In this document: positions 53,868 through 63,153 of the stretch, piece after piece | Layout of the letters: each line of letters starts with the position of its first letter | How positions within the stretch are numbered: position 1 is the stretch's first letter | Assembly: GCA_943788495.1 (NCBI GenBank) | Contig: CALSQO010000001.1 | Location: 1,488,001-1,552,000 of the forward strand | DNA length: 64,000 nucleotides | From: UA16 sp905478895 | GTDB lineage: Bacteria; Bacteroidota; Bacteroidia; Flavobacteriales_D; Sanyastnellaceae | Reading direction: 5' to 3' | Translations under genes and position numbers: made by a program | Notes under the pieces: model-generated | Databases searched by the model: none | Seen by the model: the letters and a program-made list of their open reading frames with translations, nothing else | Told to the model about the DNA's origin: nothing

Positions 53868-55409
53868 ATGGAAACCACTTCATTGATTATCGGATCCTTC
53901 GCCGGCCTTGCGCTGGGCGCAGGATTAGGTTATTTTATCTTCAATCGCATGCTCAACAAGCAGGCGAGCCAAATCCTCAGCAAAGCTGAGGCCCAAGGCG
54001 AAAACCTCAAGGAGAAGAAAATCCTTCAGGCCAAAGAGAAATTCATTCAACTCAAAGAAAAGCACAACGCTGAACTCAAGGAGCGCAGTGCGAAGGTTCA
54101 ATCGCGGGAGGACAAAATCCGCAATGAATCCAACCAATTGAAGAAGGAACAAGACCGCCTCAAATCTTCTGAAACTTACATTCAGAAGGAAAAAGAAAAG
54201 GTTGAGCAGCGCTTGGGTGCACTCGACAACAAAGGCAAAGAACTCGAAAAAAATCGGCAAAAATCAGTTGAGCTTTTGGAGCAAATCGCCAACATGTCTG
54301 CCGATGATGCCAAGTCCGCGTTGCAAGAACAGATTCTCCAGGAAGCAAAAGCCATGGCTTCTGCTCAAGTGCAGGACATCTTGGACGAAGCAAAACAGAA
54401 AGCCAATCACGATGCCAAGAAGATTGTCATTCAAACGATTCAACGCGTGGCTACTGAGCACAGCGTAGAGAACAGCGTTTCAGTCTTCAACATCACAAAT
54501 GACGACGTAAAAGGTCGAGTCATCGGAAGAGAGGGGCGAAACATCCGAGCGCTGGAGGCTGCAACCGGAGTTGAGTTCATTGTCGACGACACACCGGAAG
54601 CCATCATCTTGAGCTGTTTTGATCCGGTTCGCCGGGAAATCGCACGGCTGTCCCTTCACCAATTGGTGACGGACGGTCGGATTCACCCTGCCCGTATTGA
54701 AGAAGTCGTAGCGAAGGTGAAAAAGAAAATCGAAGAAGAAATCCTCGAAATCGGAAAGCGCACCTGCATTGATTTGGGAATCCACAACATGAAGGGAGAC
54801 CTGACCCGCATGGTGGGACGCATGAAGTACCGTTCATCCTACGGACAGAACCTGCTGCAACACAGCCGCGAAGTCGCCAATTTGTGTTCGACCATGGCCG
54901 CTGAACTGGGGCTTGATACCAAAGCCGCCAAGCGAGCAGGATTGCTGCACGACATTGGAAAAGTGAGCGACGAAGAAAGCGAATTGCCACACGCACTGTT
55001 GGGCATGAAATTAGCAGAGCGTCACGGCGAAAAACCAGACATTTGCAATGCGATCGGTGCACACCACGATGAAATTGAGATGACCACATTGCTCTCCCCT
55101 ATTATTCAAGTGTGCGATGCCATATCAGGAGCTCGTCCGGGCGCGCGCCGTGAAATGGTCGAGGCCTATGTGCAACGCTTGCGTGACCTGGAAAACCTCG
55201 CCCTGGAATTTCCTGGAGTAACGAAATCTTTTGCCATCCAAGCCGGGCGTGAATTGCGTGTGATGGTGGAAAGTGATCAAGTTTCAGATGATCAGGCGGA
55301 CCAGCTGTCCGTTGATCTCTCCCAACGCATCATGAATGAGATGACCTATCCCGGTCAAGTGAAAGTGACCGTCATTCGTGAGAAACGATCGGTGAGCATC
55401 GCCCGCTGA
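53868..55409 (+). CDS. rny: Ribonuclease Y
   Basis: A 513-residue membrane-bound endoribonuclease that starts bulk mRNA decay. One N-terminal helix (TSLIIGSFAGLALGAGLGYFI) is followed by a long coiled coil (about 30-165), the KH domain (VKGRVIGREGRNIRALEAATGVEFIVDD, about 215-260), and the HD domain (KRAGLLHDIGKVSDEES and AIGAHHDEIEM) with its metal-binding His-Asp pair. The C-terminal IQAGRELRVMVE region is typical. The gene ends as TGATG, sharing one base with the next start. Confidence 0.96.
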   Translation: METTSLIIGSFAGLALGAGLGYFIFNRMLNKQASQILSKAEAQGENLKEKKILQAKEKFIQLKEKHNAELKERSAKVQSREDKIRNESNQLKKEQDRLKSSETYIQKEKEKVEQRLGALDNKGKELEKNRQKSVELLEQIANMSADDAKSALQEQILQEAKAMASAQVQDILDEAKQKANHDAKKIVIQTIQRVATEHSVENSVSVFNITNDDVKGRVIGREGRNIRALEAATGVEFIVDDTPEAIILSCFDPVRREIARLSLHQLVTDGRIHPARIEEVVAKVKKKIEEEILEIGKRTCIDLGIHNMKGDLTRMVGRMKYRSSYGQNLLQHSREVANLCSTMAAELGLDTKAAKRAGLLHDIGKVSDEESELPHALLGMKLAERHGEKPDICNAIGAHHDEIEMTTLLSPIIQVCDAISGARPGARREMVEAYVQRLRDLENLALEFPGVTKSFAIQAGRELRVMVESDQVSDDQADQLSVDLSQRIMNEMTYPGQVKVTVIREKRSVSIAR

Positions 55410-56989
55410 TGACGCAATCAGCAAAACCGGCATTCGCGGCTTCCATCCGTTGGCAATCCGTCAATGTAGTGACGCAGGTGGTTTTGCAGTTGATTTTCAT
55501 CGTGCTGCTGGCTCGGCTCATTTCAAAAGCTGACTTTGGCTTGATGAGCATCGCGCTCGTGGTGGTCGGTTTTGTTGAAATTTTCGCGCAAATCGGAATT
55601 GGTCCCTCGCTGATCCAGCGTGGCGATCTAAAACCCGAACAGATTCAAGCGGCGTTCTCATTCTCCGTAGTATTGGGCTGTGTCTTTTTCGCCCTGACAT
55701 ACGCCATGGCTCCAACGGTGGGGCAATGGTTTGAGAGTGCCGAATTGGCGAGCGTATTGCGATGGATTGCGTTGAGCTTTATCCTTTCGAGTTTGGCCTT
55801 GATTCCGAGGAGCCTTCTCATCCGAAACATGGCTTTCAAGAATCTATTCATCGCCTCTTTGGTCAGTATGGTGCTTGGCAATTTGGTGATTGGACTTGGC
55901 ATGGCCTATGCGGGCTATGGCGTCTGGTCCTATGTGGGCGCTCTGCTCAGTCAAAATGCTGCACTCGGAATAATGTATTGGCTGCTCAAGCCCTCAGAAG
56001 CCCACGGAGCCTGGAAACCACAAAGCTGGCGACCATTGGCTCCAATGCTTTCCTATGGGGGACGAGCCACTTTGTACAACCTATTAAACTACGCTTCGAG
56101 CAAAGTAGATACCGTTTTGGTTGGGCATCATGCACAAGCAGGATCCACGAACGCCCTGGACAATCCAACCTTTGCTGCAAACGGTTGGACGACCACGGGG
56201 CTTTATGACCGATCTGCTTACCTCATGTCATTGCCTGTGAGCATCTTAGGGAAACTTGGCGACAGTGTCCTATTCAGCGGCATGTCTGCCATTCAAAATG
56301 AAAAAGATGCGTTACAAAGCGTGCTTCGACGAGCGCTTGGTCTGATCGCCTGGCTGACCTTCCCTGGCAGCCTGGCTATGGCTTGGTTTGCGGGAGATGT
56401 AGCTGCCTTACTGCTTGGTGAGCCCTATGCAGAAGCTGAACCCATTGTTCGGGTGTTGTTCATTGGCGTTGCATTTCGGTCAATGATTAAACTGGCGGAC
56501 GCGCTCATTCGGGCGGTAGATGCGCTCAATGTGGCGATTCTAATCAAATCGATTTACCTCGCAGGTCTGGGGCTTTCTTCGTGGTTTGTTCTTTCCATTG
56601 GTTGGGGCATTGAAGGGGTCGCCTGGTCCGTAACAATTTGGACTATCGTTCAATTTCTTTTCCTAAGCGCCTGGGCGCTCCATTCTGCAGAATGGAACCT
56701 CTTGGATGCCATCCGATCCATCGTGCCCGGCATTAAGTCATTGCTCATTGCAACTGCCTTAATATGGATGTTGTCACAAGTGCTCCATTCGACAATGGCC
56801 GTCTATGCGCCTTCCGCATCGCCCTTAGCCATCCATCTTGCGCACGCCATGGTCGCTATCATCGGCACAATCATCGCACTTTTCGCAGCAGCTGTTCTCC
56901 ACCCAGAAGTCGTGGATGGTGGTGACATTGAACTGCGAAAGCGTTGGACGGCGTATCTGCCACCCCGATTGCAAAACCGCATCCTTTGA
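55409..56989 (+). CDS. Wzx-type lipopolysaccharide flippase (MOP superfamily)
   Basis: A 526-residue inner-membrane protein with about 12-14 hydrophobic helices and the family N-terminus RWQSVNVVTQVVLQLIFIVLLARLISKADFGLMSIALVVVGF, IGIGPSLIQRGDL, then SYGGRATLYNLLNYASSKVDTVLVG. It carries an extra segment with VGHHAQAGSTNALDNPTFAANG before DRSAYLMSLPVSI. It is likely to flip lipid-linked oligosaccharides across the inner membrane. Coupled to rny by a one-base overlap; the glycan genes it serves are elsewhere. Confidence 0.88.
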   Translation: MTQSAKPAFAASIRWQSVNVVTQVVLQLIFIVLLARLISKADFGLMSIALVVVGFVEIFAQIGIGPSLIQRGDLKPEQIQAAFSFSVVLGCVFFALTYAMAPTVGQWFESAELASVLRWIALSFILSSLALIPRSLLIRNMAFKNLFIASLVSMVLGNLVIGLGMAYAGYGVWSYVGALLSQNAALGIMYWLLKPSEAHGAWKPQSWRPLAPMLSYGGRATLYNLLNYASSKVDTVLVGHHAQAGSTNALDNPTFAANGWTTTGLYDRSAYLMSLPVSILGKLGDSVLFSGMSAIQNEKDALQSVLRRALGLIAWLTFPGSLAMAWFAGDVAALLLGEPYAEAEPIVRVLFIGVAFRSMIKLADALIRAVDALNVAILIKSIYLAGLGLSSWFVLSIGWGIEGVAWSVTIWTIVQFLFLSAWALHSAEWNLLDAIRSIVPGIKSLLIATALIWMLSQVLHSTMAVYAPSASPLAIHLAHAMVAIIGTIIALFAAAVLHPEVVDGGDIELRKRWTAYLPPRLQNRIL

Positions 56990-57711
56990 ATTTATTGCGC
57001 ATTCTCTCACGCGCTGTCAAGCGCATTGGCTTCTTGCTTCTTTCGGTCGGCTTCTTCCAAGCCGTGAATGCTCAGTCTCCATCTGTGGTCCTCGGCAACG
57101 TTTCCCTCGCAGGCGACTCCAATGCCATTCGCATTCCTCTCGCCCATGTCCGTTCTGTTCGAACGTTGCCCGCAATCGACAGTTTGTGGCAAGATTCTAC
57201 TTGGTCTTGGCGAGGGCCTTGCTCCGCTCCGACGGCACTGATCCAATTTGAGTGGATGGCTCCGAGCGACTCGGCAACAAAAACCACGCTCGTCAAGGAA
57301 GTGCCATGCATGCTGATGGTTGCAAATGCCGAATCAACCGGCAATCCATACACGGGTGAACTCACAGCAACAGCGGAATCGCTTTACGCCGAAGCGCAAA
57401 GCTCTTCGAATCCCCCTCAGTGCTTTCCGCCCACCTCGCCTATTCGAATGGCCCAAATTGAAGAGGCAATTGCGGAGTCGATATTCGAATCTGAAAAGGT
57501 ACAATTGGCCATACAAATCAGTGCTCAAGAATGCTTGAACAAGTCCCAAATAAGCCAACTTCTGCTTTGGGTTCCCAGCGAAGATCGCAGGCTCGCACTG
57601 TTCGAAAAGATCATCCATCCAAGGCACCAATGGACGGTTGGTGAAGTGGAAGAAATCTTTCAATTGCAGTTCATTGAGCGAAAGGCGATCGCCATCCTGA
57701 ATAACCTCTGA
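56986..57711 (+). CDS. Exported DUF4476-like protein
   Basis: About 241 residues. The best start is a TTG at 56986, whose bases overlap the flippase stop as TTGA, giving MNLLRILSRAVKRIGFLLLSVGFFQAVNAQ, a good signal peptide. There is no ATG in a suitable place. The C-terminal 90 residues resemble DUF4476: IAESIFESEKVQLAIQISAQ, ISQLLLWVPSEDRRLALFEK, and TVGEVEEIF. DUF4476 is found in Bacteroidota secreted proteins and has no assigned role. The middle is a beta-rich part of unknown type. Confidence 0.75.
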   Translation: MNLLRILSRAVKRIGFLLLSVGFFQAVNAQSPSVVLGNVSLAGDSNAIRIPLAHVRSVRTLPAIDSLWQDSTWSWRGPCSAPTALIQFEWMAPSDSATKTTLVKEVPCMLMVANAESTGNPYTGELTATAESLYAEAQSSSNPPQCFPPTSPIRMAQIEEAIAESIFESEKVQLAIQISAQECLNKSQISQLLLWVPSEDRRLALFEKIIHPRHQWTVGEVEEIFQLQFIERKAIAILNNL

Positions 57712-57786
57712 TTCTGCCGGGATAATTCTTCGAAAATTTCAAAACAATTGTTCGGACTTCAGGGTTGTTCATTGCAACTTTACACC

Positions 57787-58854
57787 ATGAAAATCCACAA
57801 TTTCTCAGCCGGTCCTTGCATCTTGCCCGAAACCGTTTTGAATGAGGCAGCGCAAGCCGTTTCAAACTTCAACAACCTTGGACTCTCGCTGGTTGAAATC
57901 TCGCACCGCAGTCCCGATTTTGTAGCGGTCATGGAAGAAGCGAGGTCTTTGGTGAAAGAACTCTTGCATCTGCCCGACCGATTTGATGTGCTTTTCTTAC
58001 AAGGCGGAGCCAGTCTTGGGTTTTTAACTGCTGCATACAACTTCTTGCCGGAAGGTGGCCGAGCCGCTTACATCGATTCAGGCACATGGGCCAACAAAGC
58101 TGTGAAGGAAGCCAAGCACCTTGGAGGCATCGATGTTATCGGTTCATCAAAAGCTTCCAACTACAATGAAATCCCCGACTTAGGGGCGGTTCCTAACGGA
58201 TCAGCATACCTGCACTACACCTCGAATAACACCATATTCGGGACCCAATTCAGCGGCACACCACAGGCAGAAGCCCCATTGATCGCTGACATGAGTTCCG
58301 ATATATTTTCGCGTGAATTCGATGCGAATCCGTACCACCTCATTTATGCGGGAGCGCAAAAAAACATGGGGCCTGCGGGAACTGTTATGTACGCTTTCGA
58401 CACCGAAGCCGTTGGAAAGACCGGGCGTAGCATTCCGTCCTACCTCGACCTCCAGGTGCATGCAAGCAAAGACAGCATGTTCAACACCCCTTCGGTCTTT
58501 CCCGTTTATGTCACGATGCTGACCCTGCGCTGGATCAAATCCATGGGGGGTGTGAAAGCCATGGAGGAGCGAAATGCACGAAAGGCGGCACTGATTTATG
58601 GGGAAATTGATCGCAATGATCTTTTTGAAGGGCACGCAGCAGGCAACAGTCGGTCAACGATGAACGCAACTTTCCGCCTCAAGGAAGACACCAAGGCTGC
58701 TGCTTTCGATACCCTATGGAAAGAAGCGGGCATCAGCGGAATCAAGGGACACAGAAGTGTCGGGGGCTACCGCGCATCCATGTATAATGCCTTGCCAGAA
58801 GAATCGGTTCAAGTCCTCGTTGACGCGATGCAAGAACTCGAACGCACCGCCTAA
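57787..58854 (+). CDS. serC: Phosphoserine aminotransferase
   Basis: A 355-residue PLP enzyme making 3-phosphoserine from 3-phosphohydroxypyruvate. The ATG at 57787 gives MKIHNFSAGPCILPETVL, the standard beginning. The segment LFLQGGASLGFLTAAYN, HYTSNNTIFGTQF, and PLIADMSSDIFSRE are typical, with the PLP lysine K192 in YAGAQKNMGPAG. The RSVGGYRASMYNALP C-terminus is complete. It is first in a cluster with serA and the DUF1015 gene. Confidence 0.96.
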   Translation: MKIHNFSAGPCILPETVLNEAAQAVSNFNNLGLSLVEISHRSPDFVAVMEEARSLVKELLHLPDRFDVLFLQGGASLGFLTAAYNFLPEGGRAAYIDSGTWANKAVKEAKHLGGIDVIGSSKASNYNEIPDLGAVPNGSAYLHYTSNNTIFGTQFSGTPQAEAPLIADMSSDIFSREFDANPYHLIYAGAQKNMGPAGTVMYAFDTEAVGKTGRSIPSYLDLQVHASKDSMFNTPSVFPVYVTMLTLRWIKSMGGVKAMEERNARKAALIYGEIDRNDLFEGHAAGNSRSTMNATFRLKEDTKAAAFDTLWKEAGISGIKGHRSVGGYRASMYNALPEESVQVLVDAMQELERTA

Positions 58855-58896
58855 TTATCTCTTTTCAACCAACCATCACTGGGCTTAATATTTGAC

Positions 58897-59853
58897 ATGA
58901 ACATACTCGCAAACGACGGCATTCACCCCGCAGGACAAAAAGCGTTAGAAGCAGCAGGACATAGCTTGTGGACTGAATTTATTGAACCGCAAAATCTCGT
59001 AGCATTCATAAATGACAATGCCATCGATGGTTTGTTGGTGCGCAGTGCAACCAAAGTCCGCGAGCCACTGATTGACGCTTGTCCCAACCTCGGATTCATC
59101 ATCCGGGGAGGGGTTGGAATGGACAACATCGACGTCGCTTACGCAAGGGATAACGGCAAAGAAGTCCGCAATACCCCTGCTGCTAGCTCTCAAAGCGTAG
59201 CGGAATTGGTCATGGGGCACCTCTTCGCACTGAGTCGCTCCTTGCATGATAGCAACCGGCGCATGCCCGTCGAAGGGGTGGAGCAATTCAAAACCCTCAA
59301 GAAATCATACGGCAAAGGCCGCGAATTGCGTGGAATGACACTTGCGATCGTTGGATTTGGGCGCATTGGCCAATCCCTAGCGCAATATGCCTTAGGATGC
59401 GGAATGCACGTCATCGGCGTCGACCAACAAAGCGGAGTGAAGCGCATCGATGTAGCCATCGGCAACCAATCTGTTTCCGTGGAAGTGCCCGTAATGACAT
59501 TGAACGAAGCCTTGCCTTTGGCGGATGCCATTAGCCTTCACATTCCGGCGCAAGCCGATGGGAAAGCGGTGATCGGCCCCATCGAAATGGGAAAAATGAA
59601 AAAAGGAGTCATCCTCTTAAATGCAGCTCGAGGCGGCGTCGTGGACGAAGATGCGTTGCTTGAAGCACTCGACTCGGGTCAAGTTTCGGGTGCCGGAGTC
59701 GATGTGTTCGTGGGAGAACCCAAACCTCGCATTGATCTGATGCGCCACGCCGGCATTTCACTCTCACCTCACATTGGTGCCGCCACCGGAGAAGCACAAG
59801 AACGAATTGGTTTGGAAATTGCCTCTATTGTGGCCGAAATTGGTTCGAAATAA
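58897..59853 (+). CDS. serA: 3-phosphoglycerate dehydrogenase-type D-2-hydroxyacid dehydrogenase
   Basis: A 318-residue NAD-dependent dehydrogenase. The substrate domain has LLVRSATKVREPLID and IRGGVGMDNIDVAYARDNGKEV. The NAD domain has LAIVGFGRIGQSLAQYA, LLNAARGGVVDEDALLEAL, and the catalytic His in LSPHIGAATGEAQERIG. It lacks the C-terminal regulatory ACT domain of long SerA proteins. Its position between serC and DUF1015 points to serine synthesis. Confidence 0.92.
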   Translation: MNILANDGIHPAGQKALEAAGHSLWTEFIEPQNLVAFINDNAIDGLLVRSATKVREPLIDACPNLGFIIRGGVGMDNIDVAYARDNGKEVRNTPAASSQSVAELVMGHLFALSRSLHDSNRRMPVEGVEQFKTLKKSYGKGRELRGMTLAIVGFGRIGQSLAQYALGCGMHVIGVDQQSGVKRIDVAIGNQSVSVEVPVMTLNEALPLADAISLHIPAQADGKAVIGPIEMGKMKKGVILLNAARGGVVDEDALLEALDSGQVSGAGVDVFVGEPKPRIDLMRHAGISLSPHIGAATGEAQERIGLEIASIVAEIGSK

Positions 59854-59858
59854 GAACG

Positions 59859-61082
59859 TTGAACTGGATCCGACCTTTCACTTTGATTGCGCCACCGGCT
59901 GACAAATCGCATTTGGTCGCCTCGCGGTCGTATTTGACTTATAGCAAAGCCGAGCTGCGTGACAAATTGGAACGCAATCCATACTCTTATCTGCACGTCA
60001 TCAATCCAACGGGAATTGGCTCTTCCAAAGTCAAACGCGGCACGGTTCCCTTTTTCGAACATGTTCGGAAACGATACCTGGACTTTAAGTCAATGGGTTG
60101 GCTGCAATTGAAAGGCAAAAACTGCATTGCCATCTACCGCCAATCCTCGGAAGAACACGCATGCACGGGAATCATCGGAAGCCTTTCACTCGAAGGGATT
60201 CGATCCGGGCACTTGAAGCTCCACGAGCAAACACTGAAGCGCCGCGAACAACTTTTCGCCAAATACCTCCATACCGTTCAATGCAACGCTGAACCCGTTT
60301 TGTGCGCGTTCGATGACGGGAGTATTCCTGAGGCCGATGCCATTCAGAATCGTTTAACCCAGCACACCGACAAGCGGGCAGATCTCGATTTCACTACCAC
60401 CGATCAAATTCGGCATAGCGTATGGATTTTGTCGGAAGAAGAATCCACCGATTTGGCGGCTGCTGTGCAGGAGCTTTCCCCCCTGTACCTGGCGGACGGC
60501 CATCACAGAGTGGCTTCAAGCTTGGCCCTTGACTCGCTGGATGGCGCGACACAGCATAGTTCCTCACTAATGGCCTACATCATTCCGGAATCACAGCTTC
60601 TCATCCGCGGGTACCACCGTGAATTAATAGACGTAGCGTGGAGCGCCGAGCACTGGGACGCAGCCCTTCAGCGCCTCCAACCGTACATCACGGCCGAGCG
60701 AATATCCCGCACTGAATTGTCCAAGCCCAAAGCAGTTGGAATCGTACATCTACATACTAGCGGCCAAAGCTGGGTTTTAAGCCTCCGAGAATGCAGCGTG
60801 GATCGTGTGGATGCAGAAATCATTCAAAACCGAATATTCGAAGGTTTATTCGGTATTGAAGATGTGCGAAACGACCCCAAATTGCGCTACATCCCTGGAA
60901 CCATGGATAGTCACCAACTCATCGAACACAGCGATTCTCGAACGGAATCTGCCATTTTTGAGATGCACCCCGTAGGCACCGATCAGATTAAGGCAACCGC
61001 CGATCGCGGAGGTTTCTTACCGCCCAAAAGCTCCTGGGTAGAGCCCAAATTGCGCAGTGGACTTTTCATTCATGAAATCTGA
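59859..61082 (+). CDS. DUF1015 family protein
   Basis: A 407-residue DUF1015 protein. It starts at a TTG (59859, five bases after the serA stop), giving MNWIRPFTLIAPPADKSHLVASRSYLTYS; the family begins with the same IxPFxAIRP-like sequence, so this is the true start. Other segments: NPYSYLHVINP, ACTGIIGSLSLEGIRSGHLKLHEQTLKRREQ, and the invariant YLADGHHRVASS with D213-H215-H216-R217. The function is unknown. The cluster serC-serA-DUF1015 is recurrent in Bacteroidota and suggests a role in serine metabolism. Confidence 0.88.
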   Translation: MNWIRPFTLIAPPADKSHLVASRSYLTYSKAELRDKLERNPYSYLHVINPTGIGSSKVKRGTVPFFEHVRKRYLDFKSMGWLQLKGKNCIAIYRQSSEEHACTGIIGSLSLEGIRSGHLKLHEQTLKRREQLFAKYLHTVQCNAEPVLCAFDDGSIPEADAIQNRLTQHTDKRADLDFTTTDQIRHSVWILSEEESTDLAAAVQELSPLYLADGHHRVASSLALDSLDGATQHSSSLMAYIIPESQLLIRGYHRELIDVAWSAEHWDAALQRLQPYITAERISRTELSKPKAVGIVHLHTSGQSWVLSLRECSVDRVDAEIIQNRIFEGLFGIEDVRNDPKLRYIPGTMDSHQLIEHSDSRTESAIFEMHPVGTDQIKATADRGGFLPPKSSWVEPKLRSGLFIHEI

Positions 61083-61740
61083 ACAAACCTCCATTCAAGA
61101 AAGGCTGGCTGCTGTGCGTGATGAGGTTCCTGCCCACGTAACACTGGTAGCAGTCAGCAAGACCAAACCTCAAGGGGCCATTGAAGCCGCTGCCTCGATT
61201 GGTCAAATTGAATTTGGTGAAAACCGTGTTCAAGAGATGGCCGAGAAAGCCACCGCACTCAAAGGACTCAATCTTGAATGGCATCACATTGGCCACCTCC
61301 AAACCAATAAAGTCAAGCAAGTGGTTCCCCATGCCCACCTCATCCATGCGGTGGATAGCGAGCGCTTGCTAGCGGAAATCAATAAGCGCAGCGCCAGCAT
61401 CGACAAAGTCTCAGATGTGTTGCTTCAAATTCACATCGCAACGGAAGCCACTAAATTCGGCTGGAGCTTTTCAGAATTTGAATCGTTTTTGCAATCCCAA
61501 TCTTGGACGGATCTTTCCCATGTCCGAATCAGAGGATTGATGGGTATGGCGACATTTACAGACAACCACCAGCAGGTTCGGAGGGAATTTCAATCCCTGA
61601 AAACGGCCTTCGATTCTGCCACTGCGCTCAACAAAGACTGGGACACCTTATCCATGGGAATGAGTGGCGACTGGAAAATAGCCGTGGACGAAGGGTCCAC
61701 CATGGTCCGCATTGGCAGTTCAATTTTTGGCAAACGATGA
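61072..61740 (+). CDS. YggS/PLPBP family pyridoxal phosphate homeostasis protein
   Basis: A 222-residue PLP-binding protein of the alanine racemase N-terminal fold. Lysine 30 in VTLVAVSKTKP binds PLP. IEFGENRVQEMAEKA, LEWHHIGHLQTNKVK and the C-terminal LSMGMSGDWKIAVDEGSTMVRIGSSIFG match the family. It buffers PLP and has no catalytic role. The ATG at 61072 overlaps the DUF1015 stop by 11 bases. Confidence 0.92.
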   Translation: MKSEQTSIQERLAAVRDEVPAHVTLVAVSKTKPQGAIEAAASIGQIEFGENRVQEMAEKATALKGLNLEWHHIGHLQTNKVKQVVPHAHLIHAVDSERLLAEINKRSASIDKVSDVLLQIHIATEATKFGWSFSEFESFLQSQSWTDLSHVRIRGLMGMATFTDNHQQVRREFQSLKTAFDSATALNKDWDTLSMGMSGDWKIAVDEGSTMVRIGSSIFGKR

Positions 61741-62066
61741 GCGAACCATCCGAAACTTCGAACTCGCTCGGAAGCAAACGAGCCTTTTACGAACCTTGGT
61801 TCAAAGCTTGGCTCATCCTCATGCCCACTGTTGGGCTCGGGAGTTATTATCTGACGCGGAACGCTTGGCGAAGGATCCAGGCAATCTTGCAGGGGGAAGC
61901 AGGGAGTGTGTGGGATGCTCCGCCTATACCCGAGGCCACCGAGCCAACTTCATTCATTTTTTATGGAATCACTGCAGCCCTTATCTTTTCCTTTTTTTGG
62001 ATCATCATTGCACGGCTCTATGTCGCTGCTCAAGCCTCTCAACGATCAAAACCACCTCATGAATAG
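61737..62066 (+). CDS. Small two-helix membrane protein
   Basis: A 109-residue protein starting at 61737 (MSEPSETSNSLGSKRAFYEPW), overlapping the YggS stop by 4 bases as ATGA. Two hydrophobic helices: about residues 26-44 (LILMPTVGLGSYYLTRNAW, preceded by WFKAW) and 76-97 (SFIFYGITAALIFSFFWIIIA). Family not recognised. It appears to be a small integral inner-membrane protein cotranscribed with the serine cluster. Confidence 0.7.
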   Translation: MSEPSETSNSLGSKRAFYEPWFKAWLILMPTVGLGSYYLTRNAWRRIQAILQGEAGSVWDAPPIPEATEPTSFIFYGITAALIFSFFWIIIARLYVAAQASQRSKPPHE

Positions 62067-63153
62067 AATCATTCACCTTATATCATCTTCTGCACTCGGT
62101 ATCATCCTTTGCGTGACAAGCACCTTGGGCGTGGCTCAAACTCCAAGCAACATTGAGGCTGCTGAATACGATGCCAGTGAAAATCGATGGTTCATCTCGA
62201 ACAATACAAGTCTTTTAGAGACTTCAGATGGCGGCACAAGCTATTCTTATTTCGGCGACGCCACCGCTTCGCATGGCATGGAGGTCATCGATGGGCACTT
62301 ATTTGCCTTGGGCAATAATGTTATTCGTGCCTACGACCTCGAAAGTGCCGAGTTAATCGGGAGTCATTCCATTCCCGGTGCTGGTTTCTTAAACGGAATG
62401 GGCAGTCGAACCCAAGAATTGGTGGTCAGTGATTTTTCCAATGGAAGATTGCACCGCGTGGATATTTCTGATCCCGCCAATATGACCAGCAGTGTGCTTA
62501 TTGCCAACACCGGCACCACTCCCAATGGTGTCGTAATCGACGAAGCCAATGACCGAGCCATTGTTGTCAATTGGGGCGGCAGTGCATCGATCATCGCGGT
62601 CGACTTGACCACTGAAGTCCAATCAACCGTCGTTGCCAATACCGGGTTGGGGAATTTAGACGGTGTCGATATGGACGGCCAGGGGCGCTTTTATGTCAGT
62701 TCTTGGTCGCCAGCGCGCATCACGCGGTATTCAAATGATTTCGGCGTTTCTGAATCCGTCGTGCAAGGAGCTGGATCTGGGCTTGCAAATCCAGCAGACA
62801 TCAGCTACAGCATTGAAACAGACACCTTGGGCGTGGCCAATAGCGGAAACGGGACCCCCTCCTTTCACTCCTTCGGAGCCACGAGCAGCATCCCACAGAC
62901 AGAAGCAAAAGAATCCGTCCAATGGAACGGCCAACAGTTGAGCCTTGAATCGCATCTCGCCGGCCAGTGGAGCCTTTCTTCGTTCTCCGCGTCCGGTCAA
63001 TTGCTGGCCTTCAAGATGTTGGAATTGCCCAGCGCCCGTGTCCAAATCTCTCCTGAGCGACTTGGGTGGCAGCAGCGAACCGCTGACATTTGGCGCATTG
63101 TTTCTCCGACGGGCAGAGCGTATGCGGTCAGGCCGGGTCCACGTCAATGGTAA
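62059..63153 (+). CDS. Secreted beta-propeller protein (SMP-30/gluconolactonase-like)
   Basis: A 364-residue protein starting at 62059 with a clear signal peptide (MNRIIHLISSSALGIIL... GVAQ). The mature region has about six propeller-like repeats (NGVVIDEANDRAIVVNWGGSASIIAVDL, LDGVDMDGQGRFYVSSWSPARITRYS, ADISYSIETDTLGVAN), as in SMP-30/gluconolactonase or NHL-type proteins. The C-terminus (WSLSSFSASGQLLAFKML) loosely resembles a type A T9SS domain but lacks a clear motif. The last 26 bases overlap the end of opposite-strand priA. Confidence 0.75.
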   Translation: MNRIIHLISSSALGIILCVTSTLGVAQTPSNIEAAEYDASENRWFISNNTSLLETSDGGTSYSYFGDATASHGMEVIDGHLFALGNNVIRAYDLESAELIGSHSIPGAGFLNGMGSRTQELVVSDFSNGRLHRVDISDPANMTSSVLIANTGTTPNGVVIDEANDRAIVVNWGGSASIIAVDLTTEVQSTVVANTGLGNLDGVDMDGQGRFYVSSWSPARITRYSNDFGVSESVVQGAGSGLANPADISYSIETDTLGVANSGNGTPSFHSFGATSSIPQTEAKESVQWNGQQLSLESHLAGQWSLSSFSASGQLLAFKMLELPSARVQISPERLGWQQRTADIWRIVSPTGRAYAVRPGPRQW

